Below are positions 8,434 to 15,701 of a stretch of 38,260 bases of DNA, piece after piece. The translations under genes and the position numbers were made by a program. The notes below the pieces were generated by a model that saw nothing but the letters and a program-made list of their open reading frames with translations, was not told the DNA's origin and did no database searches. The DNA comes from an uncultured Lachnospiraceae bacterium (lineage in GTDB: Bacteria; Bacillota; Clostridia; Lachnospirales; Lachnospiraceae), in contig CAJUQB010000049.1 in NCBI GenBank assembly GCA_910588285.1, positions 1 to 38,260 of the forward strand, written 5' to 3'. Positions within the stretch are counted from its first letter, which is position 1. Every line of letters begins with the position of its first letter.

Positions 8434-9092
8434 GTCCACGCTTTGTCAAAGGTTTCGTAGGGCTCGGGAAGAGGCGGAACCAGCTCCTCCACATGGGCGC
8501 TGGAATATACAGTGCCCGGATACTGGGAGGGACCATTGGGCTTTGGAATCAATGGATTATCCAAAACCTCTCCCTTCACCTCATCCTTCTCTGTCCACGC
8601 GGTATGGTACTCACATTGGAAATGATCCGTGATATAAAAATGCCAGAATTTCCACACCCCATCCTCTTTCACAAAATCCACCAGATATTTTCCCCATACC
8701 CAGTATGCTTCCAGCTTCCCGGTTTCACCGGATATCCTGGTCTCCATCCCCGGGGAGATCCACAGGCCCCGGGCTGTCTGACCGTCCCTGGCAATCTCCA
8801 GAAGCTCTGTTGTAATAGGATGAATACAGAGGGATCCCTTTTTGTCCCCATCCAAAAGCTCATGGAATTTCACGAAAAATTCCTCCACACCCTTTAATCC
8901 TTCATAACGTCCAAGGCTGCTGTTGTCAATAAACACGCCTGGCGTATGCTGTGCAAACAGTCCCAGTGTTGCGCGGTGCTGCTTTGCTGTATGGTAGTAT
9001 TCATAGCGTGCCATCAGATTTTTAATTTCCTGCATCTCATAGGCCTGAACACCCTTTTCTATGTCTGTCAGTTCTCTCATCTTTTGCTTCAC
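8424..9092 (-). CDS. SnoaL/NTF2-like fold protein, copy 1
   Basis: This 222-residue protein has an alpha+beta NTF2-like (SnoaL_4) core at about residues 10-160. The opening helix is IKNLMARYEYYHT, then FFVKFHELL, GLWISPGMETR and the closing strand EDGVWKFWHFYIT. Members of this fold include dehydratases, isomerases and cyclases, for example BaiE in bile-acid 7-dehydroxylation and ketosteroid isomerase. The pocket residues cannot be assigned with confidence. A C-terminal extension of about 60 residues is rich in proline. The GTG start at 9092 overlaps the TGA of the preceding paralogue; GGAGG lies 7 bases before it. The ATG at 9080 is an alternative with AAGGAG upstream. It is the last gene of the ABC operon and overlaps the regulator's end. 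The substrate is unknown. Confidence 0.75.
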   Translation of the reverse strand: MKQKMRELTDIEKGVQAYEMQEIKNLMARYEYYHTAKQHRATLGLFAQHTPGVFIDNSSLGRYEGLKGVEEFFVKFHELLDGDKKGSLCIHPITTELLEIARDGQTARGLWISPGMETRISGETGKLEAYWVWGKYLVDFVKEDGVWKFWHFYITDHFQCEYHTAWTEKDEVKGEVLDNPLIPKPNGPSQYPGTVYSSAHVEELVPPLPEPYETFDKAWTHI

Positions 9093-9721
9093 TCCTTATC
9101 CTCCCAGGTCTTATAGGGCATTGGCATGGCAGGCACCATTACCTTCACCAGATCCTTTGTGTAGCCATCCTCCCAATCGCAGGGGCAGTCGCTCTTGGGC
9201 TTTCCGTTATGTAATACTTCAGGGCCATGTTCTTTTTCACATTCCACCCAGGAATGATGATAATCACAGGAAAAATCCTGGGTAATGGTAAAATGCCAGA
9301 ATTTCCATACCCCGTCCTCCTTGATAAAGTCCACGCCGTATTTTCCCCAGATCCAGATGGATTCCAAATCTCCCTTGGGCGCTACGTGCCTTGTCTCGGC
9401 TCCCGGGGAAATCCACACTGCATAGGCTGTCTGCCCGTCCTCTGCAATCTCGATCACCGGGGAGGTCAAAAGATGCTCATTCAATGCCCCCTCCGGACAC
9501 ATTTCCACGCTGTAATGCCAGTCTACAAAAAAGGATTTGACACTTTCTTTTCCTATGTAGGTTCCCATATCTCCGCAGGCCAGGGAGATATCGTCCCGGT
9601 CTGCAAAAAGGGAAAAGGTATTTTCATGCTCTCTGGCGCAATGATATAAGGCATACCGTCCCATCAGGTTCTCGATCTCATGGCGGTCCCACAGCCTCTC
9701 TATTTTCTGTTCTGTTGTCAT
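9089..9721 (-). CDS. SnoaL/NTF2-like fold protein, copy 2
   Basis: This is a 210-residue paralogue of the next gene in the operon. The two share IENLMGRY/IKNLMARY, AEDGQTAYAVWISPGAETR/ARDGQTARGLWISPGMETR and KEDGVWKFWHF, with similar spacing, so they arose by duplication and then diverged. The fold is the NTF2-like cone, and an enzymatic role (dehydratase or isomerase type) or a binding role are both possible. The two copies may form a heteromer, as subunits of this fold often dimerise or trimerise. A purine-rich AGGAAGGAA lies upstream of the ATG at 9721. The gene starts 87 bases after the last transporter gene, with no terminator hairpin between them, which supports one transcript. Confidence 0.75.
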   Translation of the reverse strand: MTTEQKIERLWDRHEIENLMGRYALYHCAREHENTFSLFADRDDISLACGDMGTYIGKESVKSFFVDWHYSVEMCPEGALNEHLLTSPVIEIAEDGQTAYAVWISPGAETRHVAPKGDLESIWIWGKYGVDFIKEDGVWKFWHFTITQDFSCDYHHSWVECEKEHGPEVLHNGKPKSDCPCDWEDGYTKDLVKVMVPAMPMPYKTWEDKE

Positions 9722-9808
9722 ATTGCTATCATTTCCTTCCTAATCTTGCGATTTTTTTATTTCTTTTATGCATGCTTTTCTATTGCTTCACGATTCTTTT
9801 CTTTTTTT

Positions 9809-10771
9809 CTATTGCTTGGCCAGCCTTCTTTTTTTGGTTTTCCCTTCATGTTCTTCAAAATACATGGTCAGGAACAATATTACCATCAAAAGAATTCCCT
9901 GGGCAGCCTCATTGATCTCCGCAGAGGCATATCCCATGATCTTTAAGCCATTTTCAATGATCATAACCACAAAGGCTCCGATAATCACCTTGTAGGATCG
10001 GGCTGTCGCCCCGCCGCGCACCAGAATGCCGCCCACATAGATGGCGATCAGGACCTTCATCTCAAAGTTCGTCCCCATGGTGGTGCTGGTGCCCCCCAGA
10101 CGGGCCACTGTGAAAATACCTGCCAGGGCTGCCGTGAAGCCGGATATCATGTAACAGATCATTTTTGTTTTGATCACCGGAACCCCAGTATACCTTGCCA
10201 CTGTCTCGTTTTCGCCTACTGCCTGGCATTTCTTTCCGAATTTCGTATAGCCGAATACATACCAGGAGATGGCGATGATCAGGATTAACAGCGGAATCTT
10301 AATAGATTCCTTCTGCAGGTACATTAAACTGTCGCTGGCATAATTGATGCCTACAATGCTCTGAATATAATTGATGATTCCTCGCAGTCCGATCAGCAAT
10401 GCCAGGGTGCACATAAAGGAGGGCATCTTGCATTTACTGATCAGAAACCCGGTCAAAAGCCCTGCCAGGACCCCTACTGCCATACAGGTCAGAATCATCA
10501 GAATTGTACTGCCGGTAGTCCGGTATACCAGATCCCCGATTACTGCCGAAAAGCCGCAGACAACCCCAACCGACAGATCCACGCTTCCCAGAGAGATCAC
10601 AAAAATCGTACCGCAGCATGCAATGATAAGCACCACGGTCTGATCAATCAGCATCCGTATATTGTAGAAGGAGAGCATCGTTCCACCGGTAAAGGCCGTA
10701 AATGCCAGCAGCATAACAACCAGGGAGATCACTGGTACAAGCTTATTTTTGTCAATTCTTTTTTCCATCAT
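9809..10771 (-). CDS. Sugar-type ABC transporter permease (RbsC-like), second permease
   Basis: This 320-residue inner-membrane permease is of the BPD_transp_2 (ribose/galactose/AI-2 type) family. It has eight to ten hydrophobic helices; the signature region GSVDLSVGVVCGFSAV follows helix two, and VGGILVRGGATARSYKVIIGA lies near the end, as in RbsC. The C-terminus is a short basic tail. Its start (ATG ATG at 10771) overlaps the ATPase stop by four bases (ATGA), a sign of translational coupling. With the other permease at 12279-13247 it would form the heterodimeric channel, as in Lsr or Ytf/Yjf importers that use two different permeases. The transported compound cannot be told from this subunit. 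Confidence 0.88.
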   Translation of the reverse strand: MMEKRIDKNKLVPVISLVVMLLAFTAFTGGTMLSFYNIRMLIDQTVVLIIACCGTIFVISLGSVDLSVGVVCGFSAVIGDLVYRTTGSTILMILTCMAVGVLAGLLTGFLISKCKMPSFMCTLALLIGLRGIINYIQSIVGINYASDSLMYLQKESIKIPLLILIIAISWYVFGYTKFGKKCQAVGENETVARYTGVPVIKTKMICYMISGFTAALAGIFTVARLGGTSTTMGTNFEMKVLIAIYVGGILVRGGATARSYKVIIGAFVVMIIENGLKIMGYASAEINEAAQGILLMVILFLTMYFEEHEGKTKKRRLAKQ

Positions 10772-12279
10772 ACCATCACCTCAATCAATGCTTCCTGGGT
10801 AAAATTCTCACCCCGGGTAAACTCTCCCTGTATCCTTCCGTTCTTCATGACAATCAGACGGTCGGACATTCCCAATACCTCCGGCAGCTCGTCGGAAATC
10901 AGCAGCATAGACAGGCCCTTTTTCTTTGCCTCCTCCATCATATGGTAAATATAGGCCTTTACTCCCACATCCACCCCTCGGGTAGGACAATCCAGAACAA
11001 GGACATTCAGATCCTTCACCAGCCATCGCCCAAGGTTCACCTTCTGTTTATTTCCGCCGGACAGGCCATTCATCTTCTGATTTGCTCCTCTGCATTTTAC
11101 GTTATAATCTTTAATTCCCTGATCCGTCAGCTCCCGAAGCTTTTTGGGGCTTAAGAATATTCCCTTTCCCTGAAGCTCATTCAGGGAGGGCAGTACAAAA
11201 TTGCTGAGAATAGAATCCTGCATCATCAATGCTTCCCCATCACGATCCTTTGGCACATAGGCCATGCCGTTGGATGTGGCTGCGTGGATGCTGTTAATCT
11301 GTATCCTGCCTTCTGCCTGAAGCACCACATTTCCCTTCCGGTGGGAGGATATGGCAAACACTGCCTTGCCAACCTCATGAATGCCGGAATCACTCAATCC
11401 GCAGAAGCCAAGGATCTCTCCCTTGTGAAGCTGGAAGGATACATGCTCCAATTCTCCCGGCACACACACATCCTCCACATGTAATACGATTTCCTCTCCA
11501 TAATTTGCCTGCATATCGCTGCGGTAATATTCATTGCTTACCTCACGTCCCACCATCAGGCGCTTCACTTCATCCGTATCCAGCATTGAGCTGTCCTTTG
11601 TAGTGATCAGCTGGCCGTCCCGCAGAACAGAGATAGAATCGCATATTTCCAGCATTTCCTCCAAATCATGAGTAATGATAATCAGGGTTTTTCCTTCCTT
11701 TTTCAGAAGATCAATCAGATGGTAGAGCATATCCCTGTTATTCTGGGACAGGGACTGGGTTACCTCATCCAGAATCAGGATATCCGGATCCCCGGACAGC
11801 GCTCTTGCCAGCTCCACCATTTTTCTGGATTCAATGGACATCTGTCTGCACATCTGATGCAGCGGCACCTTCATCAGTCCGTACTTGTCAAACAGAGCCT
11901 CCGCTTCCCGGTACACCTGCTTCATATCAATGACGCCGAATTTTGTAAACTGTTTCATGCGCCCGGAAAATACGTTGACTCCGGCCGGAAGGTTATTAAG
12001 TACTCCTAACTCCTGTACGACAATACCAACCTTTTTCTGAATTGCATCAATGGGATTTTTCGGGTCATAGGGCTCCCCATTTAAGGTCATGACACCCTCA
12101 TCCTTAAGATAAATTCCCGCAATCTGCTGCAGTAGGGTAGATTTCCCGGATCCGTTTTCCCCGGCCAGTCCCCGTACTTCTCCCCGCTTCAGGTCAAAAT
12201 CAATATGGTCATTGGCAGCTGTGGATCCAAAATATTTGCATAAGCCTCTGATTTCCAAAATATTATCTTTTTCTGCCAT
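10768..12279 (-). CDS. Sugar-type ABC transporter ATP-binding protein with two nucleotide-binding domains (RbsA/MglA-like)
   Basis: This is a 503-residue fused dual ATPase. Domain one has Walker A GENGSGKST (40-48), a degenerate signature MSIESRK, Walker B ILILDE (Glu172) and switch His204. Domain two has a degenerate Walker A (GLSDSGIHEVG), a good signature LSGGNKQK (406-413) and Walker B VLVLDCPTRGVD, in which Cys431 stands where the catalytic glutamate normally is. One composite ATP site is therefore complete and the other is not, a stronger asymmetry than in RbsA. I chose the ATG at 12279 (MAEKDN) over an upstream frame extension of 48 unconserved residues. It overlaps the upstream permease stop as TAATG. 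The gene energises uptake of the ligand brought by the binding protein. Confidence 0.9.
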   Translation of the reverse strand: MAEKDNILEIRGLCKYFGSTAANDHIDFDLKRGEVRGLAGENGSGKSTLLQQIAGIYLKDEGVMTLNGEPYDPKNPIDAIQKKVGIVVQELGVLNNLPAGVNVFSGRMKQFTKFGVIDMKQVYREAEALFDKYGLMKVPLHQMCRQMSIESRKMVELARALSGDPDILILDEVTQSLSQNNRDMLYHLIDLLKKEGKTLIIITHDLEEMLEICDSISVLRDGQLITTKDSSMLDTDEVKRLMVGREVSNEYYRSDMQANYGEEIVLHVEDVCVPGELEHVSFQLHKGEILGFCGLSDSGIHEVGKAVFAISSHRKGNVVLQAEGRIQINSIHAATSNGMAYVPKDRDGEALMMQDSILSNFVLPSLNELQGKGIFLSPKKLRELTDQGIKDYNVKCRGANQKMNGLSGGNKQKVNLGRWLVKDLNVLVLDCPTRGVDVGVKAYIYHMMEEAKKKGLSMLLISDELPEVLGMSDRLIVMKNGRIQGEFTRGENFTQEALIEVMV

Positions 12280-13247
12280 TATTTCACCACCCTTGTCTCT
12301 TTCCGCTGTGCAAGAATTCCAAACACAATTACAATCACGCCCAGAACCGCCTCCTGCAGAGTTCCGGAGGGTATGCCTAAGAAGGTCAGCATATTGAATA
12401 TTCCATATACAAACAAGGAGCACAGGGGGATTCCTATGATAATATTGATCCTTGTTTGTAATACCTGGGCCAACATATAGGCAGCCATGGGCTGGAAGAT
12501 CATGGACAGGCTGGTAAGGCCTGTTTTTGCATTGATCCTTGCGCTGTAGCTCTCATTCAGGAATGCGGAGCAGCCCACAAAAAAGCCGCAGATAATACCT
12601 ACGCAGATAATCGTCCTGGCTGTTTTAATTCCCATGGATTCCGACAGCCGGATCCCATTGCCCAGGGCCCGGATATTCAGGCCGATTTCCGTCCGGTTAT
12701 AAATGGTGTAGGCAAGAATCAGTCCAATGACAAAGATAATATAAATATAGGGCGGCTTTGCAAGCTTGCGCATCTCGCTTTCCAGCTGCGCAATGGTTGA
12801 ACCCTTTGCCAGCTGACGGCTGGAATAGAAGAAGGCAATTGCCTCATATACCATGGCCATCCCGATTCCTGCAATCCAGGAAGGAATTTTTGTGTATACA
12901 AAAATCAGAAAATTCAAGGTCATCAATACCATGCCTGTCACAATTCCGCCAAGGATTACCCCAGGATATCCCAGGGCAGTGGAGCCAAGGATTCCGGCGG
13001 CATTTGCCGCCAGAATGATAATGGAACCAATGGACATATCTGTGTAATCACAGGCAAATACAAAGCACATGCCCCATGCGGTAAAGGTTGGGAGAATAGC
13101 ATGGGAGATTAATATATTGATGTTATTCCCGGAAAGGAATTTTCCGTCAAATGCCCCATTGAAAGCCACGCAAACGATGAGAATCACTATCAAAACCGCT
13201 CCTGCCTGTACCGCATTTTTCCTTTTTTCGTTCAATTTATTCACCAT
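12279..13247 (-). CDS. Sugar-type ABC transporter permease, first permease
   Basis: This permease of about 322 residues is of the same BPD_transp_2 family as the later one but clearly diverged. Hydrophobic helices alternate through the chain. ACDYTDMSIGSIIILAANAAG corresponds to the family's conserved loop, with the usual DLSVG appearing as DMSIG. The start is uncertain. ATG at 13247 (MVNKLNEKRK) overlaps the binding-protein gene by 11 bases and gives a normal basic N-terminus. A TTG at 13277 would add ten residues and has no ribosome site. The stop overlaps the ATPase start by one base. Two non-identical permeases imply an asymmetric channel. Confidence 0.85.
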   Translation of the reverse strand: MVNKLNEKRKNAVQAGAVLIVILIVCVAFNGAFDGKFLSGNNINILISHAILPTFTAWGMCFVFACDYTDMSIGSIIILAANAAGILGSTALGYPGVILGGIVTGMVLMTLNFLIFVYTKIPSWIAGIGMAMVYEAIAFFYSSRQLAKGSTIAQLESEMRKLAKPPYIYIIFVIGLILAYTIYNRTEIGLNIRALGNGIRLSESMGIKTARTIICVGIICGFFVGCSAFLNESYSARINAKTGLTSLSMIFQPMAAYMLAQVLQTRINIIIGIPLCSLFVYGIFNMLTFLGIPSGTLQEAVLGVIVIVFGILAQRKETRVVK

Positions 13248-14379
13248 CCAAACTGAAATTTTCAATATAATCAGCAAAGGTCTTGTAATTTACCCCATCG
13301 GCAACGAATGCACGAACCTCATCCTCAGATAAGGGATGGCCGTTGAGGAATTGATCTATATACTTCTGGGCATTCTCCTTATTTACCTCAAAGGCAACAA
13401 TATTAGAAAAATTCGGAGCCTTTCCGCTGTCATCCTTGATTACATTCCCATTGGCATAATTGTAAAGAACAGCTGCTGCAATCACAGTCGCAATCTTGGA
13501 GCCTCCGTCCCCGCACACAATCTTGCCGTCTATGATGGCCTGGGCAGCCTCTGTGGTTGTATCCGAGCAGTACAGGGCCATCTCTCTTCCGGCATGATTC
13601 TCAATTGCTGCGATCGCTGCAATGGCATAATCTCCGGTCAGGCAGTAGGTTGCCTGAGCGTCGGAATTGCCGGAGAGCATATCGTCCTCCTTTGTTGTGG
13701 CCTCTGCCGGATCCGTACATCTGGCCTTTGCCAGGATCTCGCCGCCTCCTGCTTCAAAGGTCTCCGTGAATCCGTTGTCGCGGGCATCATGTACCACATC
13801 TCCCACAGAGCCTCCCAGAAGAAGCACCTTTTTAATACCTGCATCCAGCATCCGCTTGGCCATATTGGCTCCCAGCTGGTAATTGTCTACCCCAACGCTG
13901 CCTGCATAGTATTCGTTTTCCTCCAGCTTTGTAATCATCTCCTGATCCGTTGGAATCTGGTCAAAAAATACAAAGGGCACCTTTGCTTCCTTCATGGTAT
14001 TGGAGATGGTGGAATATAAGGTGGCATTCCAGCCAAAGAGCATCAGGCCGTCATAGCCGGCAGAGGCCATGGTCTGTACATTGGTTCCCTGGGTATCTGC
14101 CGTAAAATTGTCATTGTAGATCTTGAAGCTGCCGCCCATGGCTTTGAACACATACTCCTCCTCTGATACAATATCGTCCAGAGCCTGCACGCCTTGTCCA
14201 ACGATATCCCCGGCAAAGCGTAAGCCCCCGGACGGGGAGTCCTGGGAAGTTCCACCCTGCTCCTGGGAAGCACCCTGACTGTCCTTGGGCGGCTGGTCCC
14301 CACTGCAGCCTGCCAATACAGAGGCAGTCAATGCGCCTGCCAGAATCATGCTGATAAGCTTTGAACATTTTCTCTTCAT
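13237..14379 (-). CDS. Sugar-type ABC transporter substrate-binding lipoprotein (Peripla_BP_4)
   Basis: This 380-residue extracellular binding protein has a signal peptide ending in the lipobox VLAGC (lipid-anchored Cys25) and a Ser/Gln/Gly linker of about 25 residues. Two Rossmann-like lobes follow. The first holds TMASAGYDGLMLFGWN and VPFVFFDQIPT; the second holds VLLLGGSVGDVVHDARDNGF and TGDYAIAAIAAIE. This matches the periplasmic-binding-protein class I fold used for ribose, xylose, AI-2 and related ligands. The ligand is not deducible. AGGAGG lies 10 bases before the ATG at 14379, and it is the first gene of the six-gene operon. The upstream 110 bases are AT-rich; I could not pick a promoter there with confidence. 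Confidence 0.88.
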   Translation of the reverse strand: MKRKCSKLISMILAGALTASVLAGCSGDQPPKDSQGASQEQGGTSQDSPSGGLRFAGDIVGQGVQALDDIVSEEEYVFKAMGGSFKIYNDNFTADTQGTNVQTMASAGYDGLMLFGWNATLYSTISNTMKEAKVPFVFFDQIPTDQEMITKLEENEYYAGSVGVDNYQLGANMAKRMLDAGIKKVLLLGGSVGDVVHDARDNGFTETFEAGGGEILAKARCTDPAEATTKEDDMLSGNSDAQATYCLTGDYAIAAIAAIENHAGREMALYCSDTTTEAAQAIIDGKIVCGDGGSKIATVIAAAVLYNYANGNVIKDDSGKAPNFSNIVAFEVNKENAQKYIDQFLNGHPLSEDEVRAFVADGVNYKTFADYIENFSLDGE

Positions 14380-14488
14380 AAAATATTTCCTCCTGTTCGA
14401 TATATTTATAGGTGAATTTTAACATAACCATTTAGTAACCAATTAGGACATATTTCCTGTTTTCCCTGATTTTTTTATATTTTTATAG

Positions 14489-14531
14489 AAAAAAGCTGCC
14501 GGATTGAAGCAATGAATGATCCGACAGCTTT
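14489..14531 (-). terminator. Rho-independent terminator after the C39 peptidase gene
   Basis: Arms AAAGCTG+CGGAT (14492-14504) pair with ATCCG+CAGCTTT (14519-14531) around one C-A mismatch and a 14-base loop. On the minus strand a T run (complement of 14489-14494) follows. It separates the peptidase gene from the ABC importer operon and could also act weakly in the other direction. Confidence 0.85.
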
Positions 14532-14540
14532 GTTTTTATC

Positions 14541-14597
14541 TTTATTATCTTCTTTATTATCTTCTATTTTACCTTATTCATATTTACCTTATTCATA
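14541..14597. repeat. Two adjacent short tandem duplications (12 bp and 15 bp) at the peptidase 3' end
   Basis: TTTATTATCTTC is repeated perfectly at 14541-14552 and 14553-14564. TTTACCTTATTCATA is repeated perfectly at 14568-14582 and 14583-14597. The second copy of the latter contains the stop codon of the peptidase gene and its last two codons, so duplication created a spare copy of the gene end downstream. Confidence 0.9.
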
Positions 14598-15584
14598 GAT
14601 TCGATACATATCATTTTTTTGAATAAGCTCAAATGCCCATATATGGCGGCATTGATCTGCAATGGTTTCATAATCCCATTTTTTACTGCTGTTTGCAGTG
14701 GAAAAGGGATCGTTTACAAGAAATTTTCCATCTGAATAGCCTTTGATAACAATAAAATGGCCATTATCTGTAAAATCACCGGGCCCCATGGCACAGATCA
14801 AAAGTTTCCCGTCCTTCAGATATGTTTCCATTACATCCTCTTCCCACATATCATCCTGTATGACAAACAGGTTGTTCTCTTCGGCAACCTCCTCCATAAA
14901 GGACCATGCAGTCCCAACACCGGAAACGTAATAGCCTCCCTCCATAGCTTTCTTTGCCAATGCATCCGGTGTAAAGCTTTTATCCCTGGTAAGGCTGTAG
15001 AGCACCATAGACAGACAGGTCGGCCCGCATCCGGAGATTCCGATATTGCTCCCCCCGTAAGAGGCATAGCCCCACCGCTCATCCCACTGAAGAAAAAGGG
15101 GAAATTCCTCTTCGGCTTCTTCCTTTGTGATACCGCCCGTGGCTCTGGCAGGTGTTGTCAGATAGCCGGCGGCAAAATCAAGTATCTCCGGATTGCGTTT
15201 CAGACCATTAATCAGATCCGGGGGATATTTGTATTCATAACGAAGTATTTCCTCCAAGGCCTCACTGGACTCTATGGAATCCCCGGATCCTCCAAGGCCG
15301 GCTCCGCTTCCTCCGTCAATGTCTTCTGCAATTTCAGGTATATGCTCCATGGATGCTTCGCTGGAAAATCCAGGCTGTGCGGCAGCGCTCCCGGCCGGAA
15401 ATTCGTTCCTTTCGGACAGATATTCAAAACGAATATAGGAGGCAGCCATTCCAAGCATAAATGCCGCAATAATCAGTATAAAAAATACAGCCGGATGTAT
15501 GAGAAAAGCATAGCCATGTTTTTTCCTATGTCTTTTTCCATGTCTGTATGACAGATTCCCGTTTTGTATTTTTTTTGTTCTCAT
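14589..15584 (-). CDS. Membrane-anchored C39-like cysteine peptidase
   Basis: This 331-residue protein has a basic cytoplasmic N-terminus, one membrane helix (about 29-50), a low-complexity Gly/Ser/Glu stalk (about 60-110) and a C-terminal Peptidase_C39_2 domain (about 160-320). Predicted catalytic residues are Cys186 in SGCGPTC, His276 in DNGHFIVIKGY and Asp292 in VNDPFS, so the triad is intact. QWDERWGYASYG is the usual opening of this domain. Such proteins sit on the outer face of the membrane; their targets are mostly unknown, unlike true bacteriocin-leader peptidases, which are fused to ABC exporters. AAGGAG lies 6 bases before the ATG at 15584. It appears to be a single-gene unit bounded by terminators on both sides. 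Confidence 0.85.
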   Translation of the reverse strand: MRTKKIQNGNLSYRHGKRHRKKHGYAFLIHPAVFFILIIAAFMLGMAASYIRFEYLSERNEFPAGSAAAQPGFSSEASMEHIPEIAEDIDGGSGAGLGGSGDSIESSEALEEILRYEYKYPPDLINGLKRNPEILDFAAGYLTTPARATGGITKEEAEEEFPLFLQWDERWGYASYGGSNIGISGCGPTCLSMVLYSLTRDKSFTPDALAKKAMEGGYYVSGVGTAWSFMEEVAEENNLFVIQDDMWEEDVMETYLKDGKLLICAMGPGDFTDNGHFIVIKGYSDGKFLVNDPFSTANSSKKWDYETIADQCRHIWAFELIQKNDMYRIYE

Positions 15585-15602
15585 TTCTAGCTCCTTCCAT
15601 GT

Positions 15603-15650
15603 AAAAAAAACATCTTTCCTTTTTTTAGAATAACGGAAAGATGTTTTTTA
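15603..15650 (-). terminator. Rho-independent terminator after gyrA
   Basis: CATCTTTCC (15611-15619) pairs with GGAAAGATG (15635-15643), extended by A/T pairs on both sides. The A run at 15603-15610 gives a U tract on the minus-strand transcript. It lies about 55 bases beyond the gyrA stop. Because T also follows on the other strand, it may work in both directions. Confidence 0.9.
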
Positions 15651-15701
15651 AGTATACATAAAATTGTATCAAATTTGTAAAAAATCATAAAAACTGCATT
15701 T

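Noticed and set aside
12280..12423. 48-residue N-terminal extension of the ABC ATPase
   Set aside because: It lies inside the upstream permease gene, is unlike the family, and MAEKDN with its coupled start fits better.
14757..15551. 264-residue plus-strand frame opposite the C39 peptidase
   Set aside because: The minus-strand frame has the complete catalytic triad, a membrane helix and a ribosome site.
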